A DNA stretch of 50,697 nucleotides from Obelidium mucronatum (lineage: Eukaryota; Chytridiomycota; Chytridiomycetes; Chytridiales; Chytriomycetaceae), in NCBI GenBank assembly GCA_025765595.1, contig JAIVFH010000206.1:1-50697 (forward strand), written 5' to 3'. The position numbers and the translations under genes are program-made. This document shows, in pieces, positions 31,940 to 43,432 of this stretch. The notes under the pieces are model-generated. The model saw only the letters and a program-made list of their open reading frames with translations, was not told where the DNA came from and made no database searches. Every line of letters begins with the position of its first letter. The first letter of the stretch is position 1.

Positions 31940-32806
31940 ATGGGCGCCTCTGAAACATCCAGAAACCCAAATTCTTTATTGGTCAAGCCCGTTGACGAGC
32001 GGGCAGACGCTGCGAAGTCGCCACCTGGACTGCTTTCTTTCATTCCACAACTGCTAGCAGATGGTAACAAAGAATTGGCCAAGGTAAAAATCCTACTCCG
32101 ATACGCCAATAAATCCCTCATATTCCTTTTGTTCATCAAGAACTTAATCTTTATTCTTCAGATTGACAATTCTCTGCATCAGGCGCCAATCATTGTCGAA
32201 ATCGCGTATTTGACAAAGCTTCGGCACGTATACGTACTTGCCTACGTAATAGTTGCAGTTTTGTATGTGATTTTAGTAGCTGCCAATATTTTTGGTGGGT
32301 TTTTGACATATTGTTTGGCGATTGGTTGGCCCATTATTCAAAGTTTACGGGCGGCAAAGGAATGCAAAAAGGAGTCGGTCCAGCAATGGTAAGACTATTA
32401 AACTGTTTTGTGGATAGAGTTTCGTGTTTCATTTTTTTTTTTTTTTTTTTGAGACAGGCTTTCGTATTGGATTATACTGGCCCTATTTACTCTTGTAGAG
32501 TATGGCGGCAATAGACTCCTTTCATTATTTCCGTTCTACTATTTTATAAAACTGGTCTTCATACTGTGGCTTATTATTCCTTATTTCAGGGTGAGTGTCA
32601 GAATGTTTGAAGTAGTAACAAAAACTTAAAGGAATATATTAACGTAGGGATCATTAATCATATACAACATTCTCTTGGAGAACATTTTGCCTCCAATTTC
32701 AGAATCAGCGAAACCCGAGCAAACTGCTGATTCAAAAGCCGAAATTGTGGTGAAGAGGAAAGAACATCGGATGATGAAGAACGACTTCATTGGACTAATT
32801 GCGTAA
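31940..32806 (+). CDS. REEP/Yop1 (TB2/DP1/HVA22) ER-shaping protein
   Basis: Four exons, 31940-32083, 32162-32388, 32458-32590, 32648-32806; 220 aa, phases close. After an N-terminal extension of about 80 residues with one hydrophobic segment (YVLAYVIVAVLYVILVAANI), the TB2/DP1/HVA22 signature follows: YCLAIGWPIIQSLRAAKE, then SVQQWLSYWIILALF, FPFYYFIKLVFILWLIIPYF and GSLIIYNILLENILP. These form the hairpin membrane segments of the family, which bend ER tubules. A short charged tail ends the protein. Length and order fit fungal Yop1 and animal REEP5/6. It is the first clearly conserved housekeeping gene from the left. Confidence 0.9.
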
Positions 32807-33649
32807 AATATATCCCTCTTATTGCAACACATATTCATCAACCAGCTGGTCCCAACCTTGATTTGCGTACCCAATAAAAGGGGTTTCATTTCGCGTTTCA
32901 ATAATGGTTACAAGATCTTCCAAAACCCAATGTTAGTTCTGCGTTATATTTGGCTTTGCGTTTGGCTGGGTATTCGGCTGTCGCCTTGCGAGGAACAACT
33001 TAGAATTGTTTCCACTTCCTTGAAGGAAGTGGAAACAATTCTGCGCCACTTCTGGGCCACCTGTGCGTGACCGCACGGCTCCTCTGCTGCCAGCCACCAA
33101 TTGAACTGTGCAATTCGAGAGATACGAAAGCCTCGTGCTGGATTCGATTTGACTTGTGTTGGATAAATGATGGTAAAACTGTGACCGTATAAACAGTTTT
33201 AAAAAAAAACGTTTAACTTTTTGTTCGGTCCTTGTGTGATACTATTTTTCTTCATTTAGAATAAGCCGGTTTATTTCAGTCATATCGTGTATACTCCTCA
33301 GTCCAGGGATTGCCCAGGGTGATTCATTGCGCTTCTTTGAAGCCACAGCCAAAAATCGACGGATGAAAATGTAGTAGGACGATTGAATGATTCAGAATGA
33401 AAGGAAGTCAAAAGTACATCATGTCAACAGTTGGAAAGGCAACCCCCTCCATCACAGCGCGTTTTTGTTCCTGCAGAAACCCGACTGGGTTGCGCAACTG
33501 GGCTTGCATCACAGTCGGTTGCGTCTGCATCGCGTCCGGCTGCGTCTGGAAGCCGGAAAACCACGGCAACGCAACGGCGACGTTCAAGTTAGCAAATATG
33601 CTTTTTGTTGTTGCCTCTGCTTTGCCACCATTTGTCATTTAACCTTGCG
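32807..33649. other. Region without a supported gene
   Basis: Downstream of the REEP gene. It contains a 41-nt near-perfect palindrome at 33002-33042 and short GC-rich segments around 33470-33600 with locally repeated gttgcgtctg-type words. No coding frame with family similarity was found. Confidence 0.4.
33002..33042. repeat. 41-nt palindrome (20-bp arms, 1-nt loop)
   Basis: agaattgtttccacttcctt at 33002-33021 is followed by a single G and then its exact reverse complement at 33023-33042. It could extrude as a cruciform or be the tip of a foldback element. Confidence 0.95.
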
Positions 33650-34080
33650 GCAAGGATCCGATTCGGAACGTGCAGTCTCAATTTCTTCAGGAAGTGCAGC
33701 GATACCAACCGTTTCTGTTGAAACATTGTACTGCGACGAGAGATCTGATGAAATTGTTTGCTCTGAGTGACGAGGAGCGAAGGTCCGAAATCAGTGTTAT
33801 GGAAAACCAAGAGAGAAAGAGATGGCTTGGGCAATAAGATTGTTGGTGCTGGTGAGAGAGAATCATGATTAACAATGTTCAAAAAATAAGATATCCATTC
33901 AGCTTGACTATGGCAGCTTCTTTAGCAGGAAGTTCTGCGAATAACCACAATCACAATATCGACAGCAACCAACAGCATTGGACCGACAACGAGTATCCAA
34001 CGAGTATCGACTATTTCCAAAGATAATCGCCTGCCAATTGGAGGAATCTCGTCTATCGATTAGAAAGCGTCATTGTGATT
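33650..34080 (-). pseudogene. Relic of a TIR/SEFIR-like receptor (TM and tail)
   Basis: Minus strand. About 34010-33940 reads VVGPMLLVAVDIVIVVIRR, a TM helix with a basic end. After a stop, about 33880-33770 reads KPSLSLLVFHNTDFGPSLLV, matching the start of the cytoplasmic domain of the gene at 27616 (LSLLFLHDTDFAPSLLV). A frameshift later, YNVSTETVGIAALPEEIE matches its YKVSTETVGIAGLPEEIE. The remainder is lost. Two frames and an internal stop make it a pseudogene. Confidence 0.75.
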
Positions 34081-34337
34081 AGAAAGCGGAAAGACAAGAT
34101 ACCCTTGGTCCCTGCCAGTTAAATGTTGACGGTAATTCGATTTTTCCGTTGTTGGTTGCCCGTAATACTGAGACGAGACGGAGCCTTTCTGGAATCCAGG
34201 GCAGGTGAATCTGGTTGACAACGAATCTCGCTCTTGTTTTTTCAGCTTGCCAATGCAGAGCCCTATGGATCGTGATCCAGCCCGCAGATCTTAATAGTAT
34301 CATTTACCCAAATTGGTAAAATCTCATCGAAGAACCG

Positions 34338-35479
34338 ATGCACATTACCATCGCCCTGGCTGCTTTCGCGATCAGCACCGTTGCGGCCCAGGGCTCCTCG
34401 AGTCTTTGTGAAGGAGTTGGCTGGCCAGTGTTTGCGTCAGCCGGAACTGCAGGTTCCTCGATTTGTATTGGCCGGACTCAATCGATGGCGGCTTGTCAGG
34501 CATTGCGGTTGCCAGGCGGAAAGTTCGAACTAACAGTGCAGGTGTTTACTTGATTCTGTAAAGTGTGAAAGCATGTGTCCTGATCGCTTTGTTTCAGAAC
34601 GATGGTAATTTGGTTGTATACAACACTGCTACAAAGGCGTTTCTGTGGGCTTCTGGCAGCAACGGCCCAGTTGCCTCAGATGTGAGACTCTCGTATCTGT
34701 CGAATGGGGATATTCAAATGGTGTCTGGCAGTAGAGTCGCGTGGTCATTAGAGACTGTGGGATCAAACGGATTGTTGTGTATTGACACAAACAACGGAAA
34801 GCTGACTTTTTACGACAACAACGGAGGAACTCTGGGAAATCCAGTTTGGGATTCGTTTACAAACCAGTACAAAGCTGGATCTGGATACCCAAACGCTGGT
34901 CGCGTTACGGCTACCACGATCAGGACTACGACTGTAGCTCCTCAACCGCAACCACAAACTCAACCAAATTCAGTCGATACAACTATGGCTCCTCGTCCAC
35001 CACTGCCGTCTCCTGTTACCCCGCCACCGCCGCCGCCTTCTCCCCCTCCCCCCTTTCCAGCTGGTGCAATTGCGGCAATTGTTGTTGTTACTTGTTTTCT
35101 CTTGGGTATCGGAGGATTCCTTCTCTATCGCCGCAAGAAGGCCGCGGAACTCAAGCAAGCTGAGGCCTTGCAACCTGTAATTAACCCTTACTTAACAACT
35201 CCAGCTCCACACCCGTACATCGGCCCACCTCCAACAGAAATCGAAATGAGAGAAGTTCCACCCACATCCACAACTGGGCGTCCGACTCCCTCGGCGTTTT
35301 ACATGGCTAAAGATAATTACCCCATTGAAGGTCAATCCAAACATGACGGAGAGCTGATATTGATTGCGGGAGCTCGTGTCGAAGTTGTTGAAACGCGTGC
35401 AGATGGGTGGTGCCGGGGGAGAACTGAGCCCGGTGCTTTTTATTGGGTTCATAATTCCAGGCTTGGGCTAATTGGATGA
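34338..35479 (+). CDS. Bulb-type lectin, TM, SH3 receptor with signal peptide
   Basis: Two exons, 34338-34541 and 34598-35479; 361 aa. Signal peptide MHITIALAAFAISTVAAQG, then CEGVGWPVFASAG. The full GNA motif is Q|NDGNLVVYN across the phase-0 intron; repeats LSYLSNGDIQMV, VAWSLETVGSNGLLCID and LTFYDNNG follow. A Thr/Pro-rich stalk, a TM helix (AGAIAAIVVVTCFLLGIGGF), LYRRKK, and an SH3 (GELILIAGARVEVVE, DGWCRGRTEPGAFYWVHNSRL) complete it. Of the seven lectin receptors this one and 30644 keep the intact QxDxNxVxY motif, so they are the best candidates for real mannose binding. Confidence 0.85.
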
Positions 35480-35559
35480 GTTGAAACTTAACAAAGACGT
35501 CATGAATTTTTCATCATATGTATGCAATAAGGCGTCCTTCTGTTTTCTTTCTCTCTTGA

Positions 35560-35890
35560 AAAACCTTGTTTTCTTCAGATATTGATGATTGCGCCTGTGG
35601 GGGTTGTTGCCCGGATCTCATTCTCTTCGACTCTATACGCTGGTCAACCTTTCGGTTCTTTATCATGCATTCGGCGTTCCCTTTCGAATTTGCCTTGCCA
35701 AGTGGCGGAGAATATGAGCTAGCAGTGCAGATAGATTCCGTATTGTTCAGTAGAGTGTGATACGTCGCTGCGACGCTGATTGATCGTTTTCTTTCAGAAT
35801 GATGTAAATTGGCAGTGTACAAAAACTGGCCCAATTGCGTCAGACTCAAGACTTTCACATCTTGCAAATGGTTTTATTCAGGTGTCCTGT
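35560..35890 (+). pseudogene. Relic of a bulb-type lectin receptor
   Basis: Plus strand. LPSGGEYELAVQ near 35700-35730 matches the end of exon 1 of the gene at 34338 (LPGGKFELTVQ). A recognisable intron follows, ending ctttcag. Then NDV-W and GPIASDSRLSHLANGFIQ match NDGNLVVY and GPVASDVRLSYLSNGDIQ. The signal peptide, stalk, TM and SH3 are missing and part of the lectin motif is deleted. Confidence 0.75.
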
Positions 35891-36205
35891 TTCTTCCCAC
35901 AAAAGAACAGAAAAGAACTAACCGCTTTCGTCCAATCAGTCATAAGCTTCAGCTTAGAAATCCAACGCGTTTGCCTTTTCTCTTTATTTCACTATAGGTC
36001 ACGCATAGCTCAGGCACGCCGCCCTTCCTCAAAGCGAAAGACAACTCATTCGACTAACGTTGACGTGGTAACAGTAAATTCAATTTCTTTTCGATCTTCA
36101 TTTGTATTCCGTGGAGGAACCAACAACGTTTTATTACTTGAAATTGCAAACTCCTTACATCTCTAAACAGCACATTTCTTCCCCTTCCTTCATTTCGCAC
36201 CGACT
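35891..36205. other. Intergenic, no gene seen
   Basis: Spacer between the lectin relic and the 3' end of the minus-strand ABC transporter. No conserved coding frame or repeat was recognised. Confidence 0.4.
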
Positions 36206-39200
36206 CTAGCTCGTCTTTGTTGCAACATAACCACCTGGATTCGCCTCTCGAATCAACTTCAAGAACACTTCTTCCAAGGTGGTCTGCGAAATACCCCAAC
36301 TTTTTACAATTCCTTCTTTGTTCTCCTCCAACCATTTTACAAAAGATGGAATCGATGGAGTACTTGAAATAGGGAACTGGTAAATCAAAGCACCAGCAGA
36401 ATCGTCTTCCAAATTGGCACCAGGCACGGCTGAGCTCACTTTTTGTTTCATGGCTTCAGGGTTGGACGTGATGACAGAAATACGGTAACCCGCACCAAAC
36501 TTGTTTTTAAGCGAGATTGAGTTACCTAGAAATAGAAGGGAATCAGACACGCTGTTCGAAAATCAAGAAAAAACTCACCGATGGCGGAAAGTTGTCCATG
36601 GGCCATGATAGCAATACGGTCACCCAACACGTCAGCTTCTTCCATGGAATGCGTCGTCAGGATAATCACACGGTCTTTCTTGAACTTCTCAATAAACGAC
36701 CAAACGTGACGACGGTTCACTGGGTCCATTCCGGTAGTTGGTTCATCCATGAAAATGACTCTTGGGTCTCCAATGGTGGCAATAACAAGTGACAATCTTC
36801 TCTTCATACCACCAGAGTAAGTTCCTGCACGAACATCCTTCACAGTCCAGAGCTTCACGGCCTTGAGACGTTCTTCGAAGAGAACAGTCCATTCGGCTTT
36901 GGGGACACCCTTGAGACCAGCGTACAGTTCAATGTGTTCACGGGCTGTCAAATCTTCAAAGAGAATGTCGTGTTGTGGACACACTCCAAGCATACGACGA
37001 ATTTGAGACATTTGAGTACGAACAGAAAGACCACAGATGAGTGCGTCTCCAGAGGTGGGTGGGGTGAGACCAGCAAGCATGGACATCGTGGTGGATTTAC
37101 CAGCACCGTTTTGTCCCAACAGAGCAAGACTTAAAAAAGTAGTAACACCAATGTCAGCAATGGATTCGAGAAAGTCAAAAGGTTACATACAGTTTTCCTT
37201 CAGCAAGAGTGAAAGAAGAGTTTCTGACGGCATGCTTGTCCAACTTTGACTTAAAGAAGGGGTTCTTGCGGTATGTCTTGCGGAGACGAACAATCTTGAC
37301 AGCACTGTCGTCCTCTGCAAAATGCAAAGTTGAGTCACAAAACATAGCATACACAATAAAAAAAATTCTCACCAAGAGACAAGGCTTTCACTCGTTCCGC
37401 CGCAACATCTTCTTCCTCTTTTCCCAAGTCCAAGTCCCCAGCAACAGGGGCGCCAACCTTCCGAACCCATTCCTGAACATCCAATTCTCCTCTAACTTTT
37501 TCGTAACCCCAGTAGCTTGGCAAAAATGGAAAGTAGAATGGTTGAGCGGTTCCGTATTCATCTGGAATCACGGCATCCAAGTACCAAGTGACGACACCCC
37601 AAATCGCAATATCCATAATCATCAAGTACCAAGCAGTAACCGGGTTTGGAAGTTGTGGGTATCCATCGTTCTGGTAGTTTGGCAACAAGTTTTGTGGGAT
37701 TGAGGAGTAGAGGTTGTCCCATGGGAAACCTGGACCAGGGATGTAGGTGGAAGTGAGTTGATCGAGGCGTCCAGTAGTGAATGTGGAAATGTCAAGGAAG
37801 AGACGACCAAAATTGAAGAATGGAATGAGAGCCAAGACTGTTATTTTTTTGTGGGGAAGGAAAAAAAAAATGAGAAAATTTTTCAGATCAAAAAGATTGA
37901 GAGGCACCAAAGAGATAAAGGAAGACAAACTCACTCCATGGGACAAAATCTGGAATCAAGGTAGGGACCCACCAAATGTATCCCAATTGACCACTCGAAA
38001 AGACAAAAGACTCAAACAAGAGACCAATCACAAACACAAAGATTCCAAGAAGAACGGCGGCTCTGGCCTGACGAACAACACAGGTCATGGCAAAAGCTAA
38101 CATAACCATACTTTCACCAAAGAGGAAAAAGGTGATCCAAAGGGCAAAGAAGTTGGCGTTTCTGAACACCTCGAAACCAAACGCGAGACCAAAGAGGACC
38201 GTGAGAAGAGAGTTGATCAAGACCAGGAAGGAAACAGAGAGGTAGTTTGAGATCCAGTACACGCATGGATAGAGACCCATCATCTCCATTCCATGACGCA
38301 GCTTGGCTTCCTTTTCACCCACAATCTGGTTAAGAACGGAGATGAAAATAACCATGACGGAGCAGAAAAAGAAACAGGAACCGAGAGTTTGAACGATTGT
38401 GTCAGAGAGAGTTACAGACGGAATCAATGGCCAGTCTTTGAGCTGGTAGTCCAAGTTGGCTTGTTTTGTGTTCCCATTCAAACCAGTAATAATCGCTTCG
38501 TCCAATCCTCTAACCATTCCAATTAATTCACGACCGTAAATGTCGCTTCCATTGGCACTCAAACTGGCATTGTACCACAACTGGTAACGAACATTAACGT
38601 ATGGAGTTGTGACGGTGTCAAAAGTGACCGCCCAACGAGTCACATTGGGATGGTTCAGGGCGTAGTTGTAGATGAAGTCTTGTGAAGACACAGGGTAGAT
38701 TGTCGAGGCATCGTCTTTTGAAGGAGAATAGTTTGCGTCAGTGATGGGCGACGTAGCGATTTTGAAGGTGGTTCCAGTGCGGTTCTGATTAGCATTGGCA
38801 AAGTTTTGCATATATTGAGTTGTTTCGGCCGTCTGAGGATAGTACATCATCAGGAGGCAGTTTCCAGTGTAGGACTAGGTTGAATATTGAGAGTTAGATC
38901 ATTCTCAAAACTACGACTACAAGGTGGGCCTTACCGTGCATGGTTTGACGCCTGCAATTTATCAGATTTTAATAAGACGAAGTGGTTAGGTCTTAGTGTG
39001 TCGCATTTTACAGAAGTGATTGACTAACCATCCAAAGCACCCACAGGGGGATGTGGGTTGGACAGCTTCTGGTTCGAATAGTCGGCCTGCTGAAGAACAA
39101 ACAGAACCAAGTGGAAGATGAGCGGAGCGACGACGGTCTGGGCGAGAGTCGATGCCTTGTATCTCCACTAAAGTCAGGAGAAAGTTGGTTGGAACTTCAG

Positions 39201-39349
39201 ATCTAACCACAACATCATCGCTTCAGGGAGCCATTACCCACCTGCAAAACAGCATTTCGCTTGAGCATGATCACCATCTGGGAGGCAAATGCCGCAAAGA
39301 AGGACTGCTTCTTGAGCACCTTCGGGGCCGTGGCTTCGATGTTGCTCAT
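36206..39349 (-). CDS. ABCA-type half transporter
   Basis: Eight exons (minus): 39349-39242, 39167-39029, 38951-38935 (17-nt microexon), 38874-37935, 37837-37373, 37314-37191, 37129-36579, 36525-36206; 887 aa, all phases close. One TM domain with a large Asn-rich loop between the first helix and the rest, the family feature of ABCA, then one nucleotide-binding domain: Walker A GQNGAGKSTT, Q-loop CPQHDILFEDLT, signature YSGGMKRRLS, Walker B VIFMDEPTTGMD, H-loop TTHSMEE. The C-terminal region has the ABCA-typical [19 protein letters not shown] proteins move lipids across membranes; the substrate here is unknown. Start MSNIEATAPKVL. Divergent from the related gene at 39630. Confidence 0.92.
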
Positions 39350-39629
39350 TCTCCTTCAGTCAAAGTCTTTCTGGATTTACAAATTCCAATTAGGCTCAAG
39401 TTACCAACAAGTATGGCGTTTACCAACACTAAAAATGGCAGCGTGCCGCTTGTATCGATGGTTTTATAATCACAAATTGCCAATTCCAAGTTGACAAATT
39501 GGGAAATTACCGATTCTCAGTCACAGAATTCCCACGAAATCGCATTTGGATTTGATTTGATTTGCTAAACACTGCCAGAGTTCTACTTAGAAGGTATTTG
39601 ACTTGAAGCGGCACCGAACTGCCACATTT
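39350..39629. promoter_or_regulatory. Shared upstream region of the divergent ABCA pair
   Basis: About 280 nt separate the two start codons, so promoters of both genes must lie here or overlap. I see direct/inverted words such as ccaattaggc, aattgccaattcc and caaattggg near 39387-39507 but no element I can name. Confidence 0.5.
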
Positions 39630-42600
39630 ATGTCCCAATCACAAACACCGCCTAACTTTATCGTTGCCGATCTGGACCCTCAACAGCCTGTGCGACTCCA
39701 ACCACACCACCTACTTCAAGAACAACAACAGCCGCTGCAAATGAAGGACGATCAGCCAGCCCCTCATGCCAGCAACGCCCACAGAAAGCCTAATCAGCTC
39801 AAGGCCCTTTCGAGGAAAACTATTGCTTTCCAGAAGCGCCAAATGTTTACAAACATCTGTTGTATTTGGTGTGTTTGTGCCGCAGATTGCCAATGTCGAT
39901 TCCAATGCTAATCTCTATCTCTCCACCCCACCCTACCCCCCAGCATGTGTCCGCTTATGATGGTCGTTATTTCGGCCATGATTGGATCGCTCATCAACGG
40001 TCTTATTGCAAAGTCACAAACAGCCGAAGGTGTGATTGGCTGTAAATCAATTAGCGATGTAGCATCACACTAAACGTTTTATTTTCCCATCGATGACTAG
40101 ATGTTCTCTACTGCGGCAACAATGCCTCTCTCACGTCTGCCGGTTTCCCAATCTTTAACCGTTCTGATCCAAGAGTCTACGGCGTCAACGTTCCAAACGG
40201 GAAGTCCGTCAACTATTTGGTCTACTTGAATTTGGGGAACTTGAACGGGCCTCCTGGAGCTCAAATTTTGAACGCAATCCGACCATGTATGTGTAGTGTA
40301 GGGTTCATTGCATTTGCTAATCCTTGTTTGTAGGTGTTAACTGGTTCGGAGACGAGTACCCACAATTCAGTCCTATTTACGAAAGAAACGCAAACTTGAG
40401 TGCAAGTGGGAAGGCTGATGCAACTTATGTTCCCCCACCAGATGGTGGATGGCTCGCTGAGTTGTCGAAGATCAGCACAGACCCAAAGAACTTCGATTTT
40501 GTTTCCTTCCGTTGGTTCACGCAGCTGCAGCAGTCTTCATGGGCTGTTGTTGGTGCAAAGAAAGGATTGGAAGGAGCTTTAGGCTCCCTTCCCAACTTGG
40601 GACCTCTCTCCCTTGCGCAAGGAGTTGCGCTTAATGCCAATGCTTCCGCTATTTTGCACCCACGTTACCAAGCGTCAACTGGTCTTTTGGGGGCAATCTC
40701 CCAGCGACTCTACACCAACTTTACCACCTCTACAGACCCAAAACAACCACCTTTCAACCTCGCAAACTTCCAACTTGTTCCATACTTCTCCTCCAACAAT
40801 AGCATTCAGTCGTCCGAGGACATTGATAACTTCATCTCAGACCAATTGAATGCCATCATTGCCGGTCTCGCAAGCTTGAACAAGACAGTCCTTTTGCAAA
40901 GTTCTTCTAAACAATCGACTGCTGACATTCAAGCCTTCCAACTGGCGGGAGCGGCGTTGACGTCCAAAATGCCATACGGAGGTCTCTACTTGGAAGAATT
41001 TGATGCCACCACTGGAAAAGTGAAGCTCATTTTCCATTACGGAACCGATGATCGTCTCGCTTCAAGTAGTTCTTTCCCATTCACTGGATACAGATTACTC
41101 CAAACAGTGGCTCAAATCGGACAAGCCAGTTTGAGAGCCATCTCCTCAGGAACGAACGCATCCTTGGCCCAAGCTACCGTCACTCAAGGAATCAGATCCT
41201 TCCCAGAAATCAAGAACACCGGATTCTCGTTCCCCTTTGGTGGACTGATTGGACGTATTTTGTATCCATTCGGTGTTAGTTTCTTGTTGCCCATTTTCGT
41301 CATCATGTTGGTGAAGGAGAAGGAAGACCGTATCTACATTATGATGAAGATGAATGGTGTCAAGACATGGGCATACTACTTAAGTCACTATGTCACCTTC
41401 TTCATCCTCTTTTTCATCTCAACTTTGGTCTTTATTGTTGTTGGAAAGGGTGCCAAGTTGGACATGTTCACCAAGACTTCCCCTGTTGTATTGACGGTGT
41501 TGTTCTTGTTGTGGGGAAATGCCCAGATTGTTTTGGCATTTTTGATTGCTACTTTGTTCAGTAAGAGTCGTATTGCACTTGGTGAGTTCCTCATATTTTC
41601 AATATCCTTCTGAATCATTAACGTATTTGATGTTCCTCCCAGTGATGACATTCTTGGTTGTTTTGGTCGGAGTCGTTATTTCTCTGGTTCTTGCCAACCT
41701 GTACTTGGATGCTATTCAATTCCCAGTCTTGAACATTTGGCCACCATTCGCTTTCTACCGTGGTCTTAGTTTGATGAACACCGCCAGTATCACCGCTGGT
41801 GCATTGGTAACACCGTTTAATTTTTTGGTTCTGAAACAATGCTTTACCGTCTTCTTCTATTATTGTTTCTAGCCATTCGGAACTGAGCAATTTGCAGCTG
41901 GAACTGAATTCAGCAGCATCTGTCGGTTCCTCTTCGTTGAAATTTTTGTGTACGGAGCCTTGGCAATCTACATGAACCAGGTCGTGCCCACCGAATTTGG
42001 AGTCTCCAAGCCATGGCACTTCCCAGTAACTGACTTGATTGCACTCGCCCAATCCAACAAGAGAAAGAAGGCAAACGGTGGAATTGATATCCACGCTGAA
42101 CACCACGTTGCCATTGCTGCAACTGAAGAGTTAGATTCCCGTGAAGACGACGACGTTCGTGCAGAACGTGCTCGTGTCGATGCCCAGCAATACTCCCCTG
42201 ACGCCACCATTGTCATGAGTCATATGAAGAAGGTGTACCCAAGCAGAAAGGGTCTTGGTCCTAAAGTGGGAGTACGTGATGTCACCTTTGCTGAAGAAGC
42301 TGGAGTCATCTTTGGACTGTTGGGGTATCTATCATAATGTTTCTTTCTTTTTCTTATGTGGATGATTAATTCATTCTTTCATTATAGTCCAAACGGTGCT
42401 GGAAAAACCACATTAATCAACATTTTGACTGGTTTATACGAAAGTTCTGGTGGTCAAGCGAGACTTGCTGGATTCGATATCAAGACCGAAACAAGTCAAG
42501 TATACAACTCCATTGGTGTATGCCCACAGGTATTATTTTTTGAAAGTAGTGCGAAAATCCTTGAATATTAAAACGTCCCTCTTTTTTTGAACTTACCAGT

Positions 42601-43363
42601 TCGACATTCTCTGGGAAGACTTGACTGTGGCTGAACACTTGTACTTTTATGCACGTTTGAAGGGAGTCGCTGGTGGAAAGGAAATCGAAGCCGTTGAGCA
42701 ATCCTTGAAGCAAGTTTCCCTGGAAGCCCTCCGTAACCGTCTCTCCAAAACATTGTCTGGTGGTGAAAAGCGCCGTTTGTCGATTGCGATTGCACTTGTC
42801 GGAAACCCGTCTGTTGTCTTTTTGGACGAGCCTACTGTTAGTACATATTATATTAATACCCACGGCGAATTACAATCTCACATGCATTTCAATAGACTGG
42901 TTTGGACCCCGAAGTACGTCGTTTGATTTGGAACATTATCCAAGACGCTCGTGAAAACAAAACAATCATCCTCACAACTCACTCCATGGAAGAGGCCGAA
43001 GCTCTTTGCCAACGTATTGGAATCATGGCGAAAGGATCTCTTCGGTGCATTGCTCAGCCATTGCGACTCAAGGAACTGTATGGAACGGGATTCAAGCTCT
43101 CCTTCTATTCTCTTGCGGAAGACACTGACCGGGCATGTGCGTTTGTGGAAACCATCTTGCCAGTGGGATTCAAAAAGATCGACGCCTTCAGTACGAACAC
43201 GGCTTATGAATTTCCAGCTGCAAGTAACGCCATTCCAGCCTTGTTCGAGGAGATGGAGAAGGGAAAAGATGCCAATGGTATTTTGCAGTGGGGTATTTCC
43301 CAAACCACATTGGAAGAAGTATTTTTGCATATCATTTCAGACGATGACGCAAATGCTGATTAA
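39630..43363 (+). CDS. ABCA-type half transporter
   Basis: Nine exons: 39630-39868, 39944-40029, 40101-40286, 40334-41581, 41643-41806, 41873-42324, 42388-42529, 42600-42836, 42896-43363; 1073 aa, phases close. An N-terminal Gln/Pro-rich cytoplasmic region leads to a first TM helix ([18 protein letters not shown]), a large extracellular loop of about 300 residues with many N-glycosylation sequons (NASL, NRSD, NLSA, NFTT, NKTV), five or six further helices, and a nucleotide-binding domain: Walker [11 protein letters not shown]-loop [12 protein letters not shown], signature [10 protein letters not shown], Walker [13 protein letters not shown] (split by an intron), H-loop TTHSMEE. Ends with the ABCA motif [15 protein letters not shown]. 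Lipid export or flipping is the family role. Confidence 0.92.
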
Positions 43364-43432
43364 TTGAGGTGGAAATTAGGTTGTGTTTGTTTTATTGCTT
43401 TTTAGAGTAAAAGAAAAGAGAAATTCTTTCCG

